DNA of 64,000 nucleotides from Palsa-1392 sp963819975. Lineage in GTDB: Bacteria; Verrucomicrobiota; Verrucomicrobiia; Chthoniobacterales; UBA10450. Both the position numbers and the translations under genes were made by a program. The stretch is taken from positions 310,001 to 374,000 of the forward strand of contig CAWFYE010000004.1 of assembly GCA_963819975.1 (NCBI GenBank). The letters run 5' to 3'. The notes under the pieces were generated by a model, which was not told the DNA's origin, searched no databases, and saw only the letters and a list, made by a program, of their open reading frames with translations. Position 1 is the stretch's first letter, and the number at the start of each line of letters is the position of its first letter. Positions 61,401 through 64,000 of this stretch are shown piece after piece.

Positions 61401-62092
61401 AGATCATCATGGGTGGCGCGATGATCAAGTACGAGGACATGAACCGAAACCTCGGACTGGTTTACACGTTCTCGCGCTGGTTCCACGAGCACCCGAACAG
61501 CGACGAAACCACCAAAATGGACAGCCGCCTTCAGGTCCCGTTTATCTGTGAATTTGTCGCCATGCGCTGGTCCTACGAAGAGCTGGTCGTGGCCCAGGCG
61601 AAACTGAATCCGCTCACCAAACGCCAGGACGAAGCGCAGAGGCAGATCGATGCCATCGTCGCCCGGCACGAATCCAACCCCGGCGATCCCAAGCGCCTCG
61701 ACGACCTAAAAGAAACGCTCGCCGTTCTCTCCGGTCTGGAAGCGCGCTCGGCACGTGAACTGAAGCAGTATCTGGGCGTGATCGATCGCGTGCTGAAGGG
61801 GAAAATGTCTTTTTACCGCGCGGCCTTCCAGAACGCGAACGGCCCGGTCACGGCCGAGCAGCTTTACGTGAACCAGAAAATTTCCGACCTGATCGCGAAC
61901 GCCGAAATGGAACAGAACGACTATCGACGAGGCGGAAAACCGAACGTCTTTTTCGGCGCCAAGAAACGCTACTTCGGGGCGACGGTGAGCGTCTTCACTT
62001 TCAATACCGCGATCCTGCTCGGCTCGAGCGTGCTCCTCCTCTGGCTGCTGCACTGGATCTTGCGCCGGCAACTGGTCGTGCGAAGAGGTTAA
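58481..62092 (+). CDS. TerB/FHA-like/ABCG-type fusion ABC transporter
   Basis: A 1203-residue protein. Residues about 50-155 (LLPLLIQVLASFSKADGVLLEEEIDSS...) look like a TerB-type helical domain. About 180-460 hold two or three FHA-like beta-sandwiches (RYHDLILLKNYSSQAVSVRGRPL; GQRILIGDYVLSF). The ABC ATPase follows with Walker A GASGSGKST (about 496), signature LSGGERKRL (about 603) and Walker B VYLFDEPTSGLSS. After a linker with CAACG comes an ABC-2-type membrane domain with six helices (825-1203). This is the domain order of WHITE/ABCG half transporters. FHA-ABCG fusions such as mycobacterial Rv1747 are known; the TerB addition is unusual. Substrate unknown. Confidence 0.88.
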   Translation: MSEPAPSFADKIDRAVQRITPLAYRWRRRSRRWVRRAMRKPRSVAEGPNLLPLLIQVLASFSKADGVLLEEEIDSSLGFLRYDYPEAVYSELRMLFRQALYEQQDLSEMAQKLAASLSADRKIMLGVQLYDLISQAGLKQDQVVAFYSFMSQLGMAAQAIDIVYQLNASEDSDQQVYQRGASPLESISFGANGEADITIKSLSGTDRLLAFRYHDLILLKNYSSQAVSVRGRPLARGGFCRIYPGQRILIGDYVLSFQDLATYFNAKKNVSLPQIFVRVNRDSDEVELERSRTRESSLEVTFGLKVQVKALRDVRAKLNGVRLKANTLVEASLDDRIVFYNDTEMDLFDLRRRARALGGRFQLKASKSEYLVSNNPSLLEEDDILLSPGTAGDVLLKISCDYDKRVGLLEVLEADRPIIVGDVAVRTTAPLTDGDTIKIDVGQFLRCDFSERIIEEERNIIRTLEVVDVNHRFSNSEVALEGISFALNRGEMVCVMGASGSGKSTLMRVLGGQLQPTRGQILLNGQPLYENLDALKRYVSYIPQDDAFDEHLTIGENLQFAAAIRSPHLSRRDRTRRLEGKLIELGLSERRDSIVGSPVKKTLSGGERKRLNIGLDMIGSADVYLFDEPTSGLSSKDSEHVVEIIRGMAHNKIIVVTIHQPSSKIFQMFHKAILLDKGGRLVFFGTPTDMLRYFAEAEHQHQFGADLGACAACGTTRPEFIFDVLETPLRDLSGDIIYEENNRGQLMPARRYSPEFWRDKYEAFRLIQDVKQVPLRREPVVPLPPAPVQRVRQPIRWHDEWTQLRTLLRRAFTSKLRNRANLVITIGVAPLLAIIIATILRYSDSGSYDFASAYHIPTYLFLTLIVAMFLGLTNSADDIIRDRAVLQRERNLNVRLTYYVFAKTSSLGVFALVQCILFVLIGNYLLEIRGMFWSYLAIVFMTAMSGVSLGLVISSLVADPKTAANIVPLVLIPQIIMGGAMIKYEDMNRNLGLVYTFSRWFHEHPNSDETTKMDSRLQVPFICEFVAMRWSYEELVVAQAKLNPLTKRQDEAQRQIDAIVARHESNPGDPKRLDDLKETLAVLSGLEARSARELKQYLGVIDRVLKGKMSFYRAAFQNANGPVTAEQLYVNQKISDLIANAEMEQNDYRRGGKPNVFFGAKKRYFGATVSVFTFNTAILLGSSVLLLWLLHWILRRQLVVRRG

Positions 62093-62170
62093 GTAGCGAC
62101 GCGACCGAGGCGCCGCGTTTGACTTTGCCGGTCCACCAAACGGTGCCCGTCAGCCTAACGAAAAGAAACA

Positions 62171-63316
62171 ATGATGAAACAAAGCAACTCCGCCCATAAT
62201 TCTAAAACCCGCCTCATCGTGGCCGCAAGCGAGCAGGACGCGGACATTCTGTACGCGACGCGCTTCTTCGCGCCCGACCCTTTTATTTTTCTCGAGCAGA
62301 ACGGAAGGCGGACGCTCGTTCTGAGCGATCTCGAGATCGATCGCGGACGCAAACAGGCGGTGGCGGACGAGTTTTTGCCCTACAGCGCTTTTGAAAAAGA
62401 AGTCCAGGGCACGAGCACCAAAGCCCCGCCCTACGAGAAGGTCCTGGCTCATTTCCTCACGAAGAGAAAAGTGCGCTCCGCCGTGGTGCCGGCAAATTTC
62501 CCGCTTGGCTACGCGCGCGAACTTGAGTCGAAAAAGATTCGACTCCAGCCGACGAGCGATCTCTTCTGGCCGGCGCGTGAAGCGAAATCGGAGTCAGAAT
62601 TGCGCCTCATGCGCAAGGCGCTCGAAATCACCGAAGCCGGAATGGCGCGTGGAATCGCAGTGCTCAAACGCTCGAAGCCAGGGAAGGGACAAAAACTCGA
62701 ATGGTCGGGCCAGACGCTGACCTCGGAACTGCTCCGCGCCGAGATCGACACTGCGGTTTTGCGCGCCGGCGGTTTGCCCGCGAATACGATCGTGGCCGGC
62801 GGCGACCAGGCCTGCGATCCGCATGAGCGCGGACACGGCCCGCTGAAAGCAAACAGCCTGATCATCATCGATATTTTCCCGCGGGTCGCAGCGAGCGGTT
62901 ACTACGGCGACCTAACGAGAACGGTCTTGCGCGGCAGGGCGAGCGACGAGCAGCGGCGGCTTTGGGAAACGGTCAACCAAGGCCAGGCGCTGGCTTTGAG
63001 AAAAATGAAGCCGGGAGTCGATGGCCTCAAGTTGCATAAAGAGGTGAAGCAATTTTTCACCGACCAGGGTTACCCGACCGAAATGCGCGACGGACGCCAG
63101 ACCGGTTTTTTCCACGGCACCGGTCACGGGCTGGGCCTGGAAATTCACGAGCATCCGCGTTTCCAGAAGACGGTTTTCAAGGTCGGCCAGGTCCTGACAG
63201 TCGAGCCGGGACTTTATTATCCCGGGCTCGGCGGTGTGCGCACCGAAGATGTGGTCGCGATCACAAAGCGCGGCATCCGCATGCTCTCTCGCTTCGAGAA
63301 TCGGCTGGAGATCTAA
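62171..63316 (+). CDS. M24-family Xaa-Pro aminopeptidase
   Basis: A 381-residue di-metal peptidase of the creatinase/prolidase group. The N-terminal domain (about 1-130) precedes the pita-bread domain with metal ligands Asp in IIIDIFPR, Asp in YGDLTRTV, His in FHGTGHGLGLEIHEHP, Glu in LTVEPGLYYPG and Glu in GGVRTEDVV. It removes N-terminal residues before proline. An octamer copy (62154) lies just before the start. A REP-like palindrome follows the stop. Confidence 0.93.
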   Translation: MMKQSNSAHNSKTRLIVAASEQDADILYATRFFAPDPFIFLEQNGRRTLVLSDLEIDRGRKQAVADEFLPYSAFEKEVQGTSTKAPPYEKVLAHFLTKRKVRSAVVPANFPLGYARELESKKIRLQPTSDLFWPAREAKSESELRLMRKALEITEAGMARGIAVLKRSKPGKGQKLEWSGQTLTSELLRAEIDTAVLRAGGLPANTIVAGGDQACDPHERGHGPLKANSLIIIDIFPRVAASGYYGDLTRTVLRGRASDEQRRLWETVNQGQALALRKMKPGVDGLKLHKEVKQFFTDQGYPTEMRDGRQTGFFHGTGHGLGLEIHEHPRFQKTVFKVGQVLTVEPGLYYPGLGGVRTEDVVAITKRGIRMLSRFENRLEI

Positions 63317-63498
63317 AGCGGCGCTGTCTGCAATGTAGAGGCGGCCGTGTCGGCCGCAGGCGTAATCTGCCGCGACGGTTTGTTCCCAGCGGGCGACACG
63401 CCCGCCGCTACACTGGCCCGATGATGGATACCGGGCGCGCCGAATGAACGTCGCGCGCCTTCAGGCGTCTAAACCAAGGACTTACTTTACCCATCTAC
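63317..63498. other. Intergenic region of 182 bases
   Basis: Apart from the palindrome it holds no ORF that I would call real. Some short open frames in it are incidental. Promoter elements for the right-edge gene should lie in 63413-63498 but none is convincing. Confidence 0.4.
63334..63412. repeat. REP-like imperfect palindrome with nested hairpins
   Basis: Two 24-base arms (63334-63357 and 63389-63412) are inverted copies differing at three positions; they begin TGTAG and end CTACA. Each arm is itself nearly palindromic (GCGGCC-GTGTC-GGCCGC; GCGGGC-GACAC-GCCCGC). The total of about 79 bases could fold as a cruciform or cloverleaf. It lies between the M24 gene and the YugP-type gene. Confidence 0.75.
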
Positions 63499-64000
63499 AT
63501 GTACGCACCTTACGGTTATGGTGGCGGGATGTTTTTCTCGTCCAATTATCTAATTCTCGTCGGCGTCCCACTGCTCATCGCGCTCTGGGCACAGTTTCGC
63601 GTCAGTGGCGCGTTCAAGAAATGGGGCGCGGTCAGGGCTTCGTCCAACATCACGGGCGCGGAAGCGGCTCGTGAAATCTTGCAGGCCGCCAACATCGGCG
63701 ACGTCCAGGTCATGGAGATCAACGATTACCTCGGCGATCACTACGACCCGACGCAAAAGCGGCTCTGCCTTTCGAGCAATGTTTACAACACGCCGTCAGT
63801 CGCCGCGCTCGGTATCGCCGCCCACGAAACCGGCCACGCCATTCAGCACGCCAAGGCCTACGCCCCGCTGAAAGCCCGCATGGCAATCGTACCGGTGACT
63901 TCGATTGCCTCGCGTATTCTGCCTTTCGCGATTTTCGGCGGGCTGATTTTTCACGTCACTGGTCTGATCACGATTGGCATTTACTGCTACCTGGCACTGC
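63499..64000 (+). CDS. YugP-type zinc metallopeptidase, cut by right edge
   Basis: The first 167 codons of a membrane metallopeptidase of the YugP (neutral zinc metallopeptidase) family. It starts MYAPYGYGGGMFFSSNYLI, has a first membrane helix (YLILVGVPLLIALWAQF), the segment DYLGDHYDPTQKRLCLSSNVY, the zinc motif HETGH in GIAAHETGHAIQHA (about 115-119) and a second helix group near 135-165. The 3' end lies outside the window. ATG at 63499 is used. Confidence 0.92.
   Translation, partial: MYAPYGYGGGMFFSSNYLILVGVPLLIALWAQFRVSGAFKKWGAVRASSNITGAEAAREILQAANIGDVQVMEINDYLGDHYDPTQKRLCLSSNVYNTPSVAALGIAAHETGHAIQHAKAYAPLKARMAIVPVTSIASRILPFAIFGGLIFHVTGLITIGIYCYLAL

Larger units (their letters stand above)
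555..62918. repeat. Dispersed over-represented octamer CCTAACGA / TCGTTAGG
   Basis: 58 exact copies, counted by eye. CCTAACGA on the plus strand starts at 555, 2356, 3190, 6316, 6331, 7709, 8809, 12007, 12834, 23329, 23793, 24727, 26170, 27751, 29553, 30419, 31383, 33495, 41091, 41160, 43825, 44455, 45769, 47234, 48222, 48448, 55203, 56901, 60133, 62154 and 62911. TCGTTAGG starts at 4410, 5397, 11917, 13464, 22613, 24594, 29754, 30139, 30505, 31459, 31599, 34787, 35431, 37411, 38000, 39870, 39967, 42922, 43007, 43507, 45140, 46045, 53803, 54651, 55702, 61196 and 61322. The preceding base is G in most copies, giving GCCTAACGA. One-base variants occur at 3293, 11363, 28711, 35164 and 54369. Five copies are intergenic, four hold a stop codon, 49 are within genes. 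Confidence 0.9.

Noticed and set aside
1..64000. KOPS or Chi role for the octamer
   Set aside because: Those signals are strand-biased along a replichore; here the orientation is 31 to 27.
1..64000. tRNA, rRNA, CRISPR array, insertion sequence or prophage
   Set aside because: None recognised on either strand: no T-arm/anticodon pattern, no regularly spaced direct repeats, no transposase or phage protein. A covariance-model scan could still find a small RNA that I missed.

Overview
The window is 64 kb of GC-rich (about 60 %), almost fully coding bacterial chromosome. It best fits the Verrucomicrobiota, perhaps a soil Chthoniobacterales/Spartobacteria-type lineage. Supporting signs are a single-chain SecDF, a secreted protein with T5SS/PEP-CTERM-type beta repeats and duplicated ISTRG...VLIGGF C-terminal domains, a poxvirus-type topoisomerase IB, REP-like palindromes ending in CTACA, and few strong Shine-Dalgarno sequences. 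The assignment is inference, because there is no rRNA. I saw no tRNA, rRNA, CRISPR, prophage or insertion sequence. All gene-free gaps are about 200 bases or less.

Layout. 0-2 kb: lipoyl synthase, a family 2 glycosyltransferase and a partial gene running off the left edge. 2-4.4 kb: large secreted beta-repeat protein. 4.5-10.4 kb: a tightly coupled signalling module of coiled-coil protein, BON/OmpA membrane protein, Ras-like GTPase, degenerate histidine-kinase-like protein and REC-metallo-beta-lactamase protein, followed by an FG-GAP protein. 11.7-15.2 kb (minus): ClpX-like ATPase, degenerate nucleotide cyclase and recR, joined by 4-base overlaps. 15.4-18.4 kb: yajC, secDF, rpsU. 18.5-26.8 kb (minus): hemX/ccsA, hemA, hemC, cobA-hemD, grpE-like, a lidless Hsp70 and a J-like/FGE protein, mostly overlapping or abutting. 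27-36 kb: apt, queF-queC, NlpC/P60, M20 peptidase, amino acid permease and gamma-glutamyltransferase. 36-46.5 kb: smc, S1/P1 nuclease, M48 protease, AsmA/TamB-like protein, DUF4230 protein. 46.6-50.8 kb: transglutaminase, recF, yqgE, alanine dehydrogenase, small lipoprotein. 50.8-58.4 kb (minus): phosphoesterase, lipid kinase, GH15, GNAT, TopIB, ftsH. 58.4-64 kb: TerB/FHA-like/ABCG fusion transporter, M24 peptidase and a YugP-type protease cut by the right edge.

The most striking signal is not a gene. The non-palindromic octamer CCTAACGA (or its complement TCGTTAGG, usually extended to GCCTAACGA) occurs 58 times by my reading, where about two are expected by chance. It lies on both strands in near-equal numbers (31 and 27) and mostly inside genes, where it forces rare codons. 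In four genes it supplies the stop codon. It is absent from a 9-kb block of clpX, secDF, rpsU and chaperone genes. It behaves like a DNA-uptake sequence or HIP1-type genome-wide word. The second most interesting item is the Ras-like GTPase signalling module at 4.5-10.4 kb.
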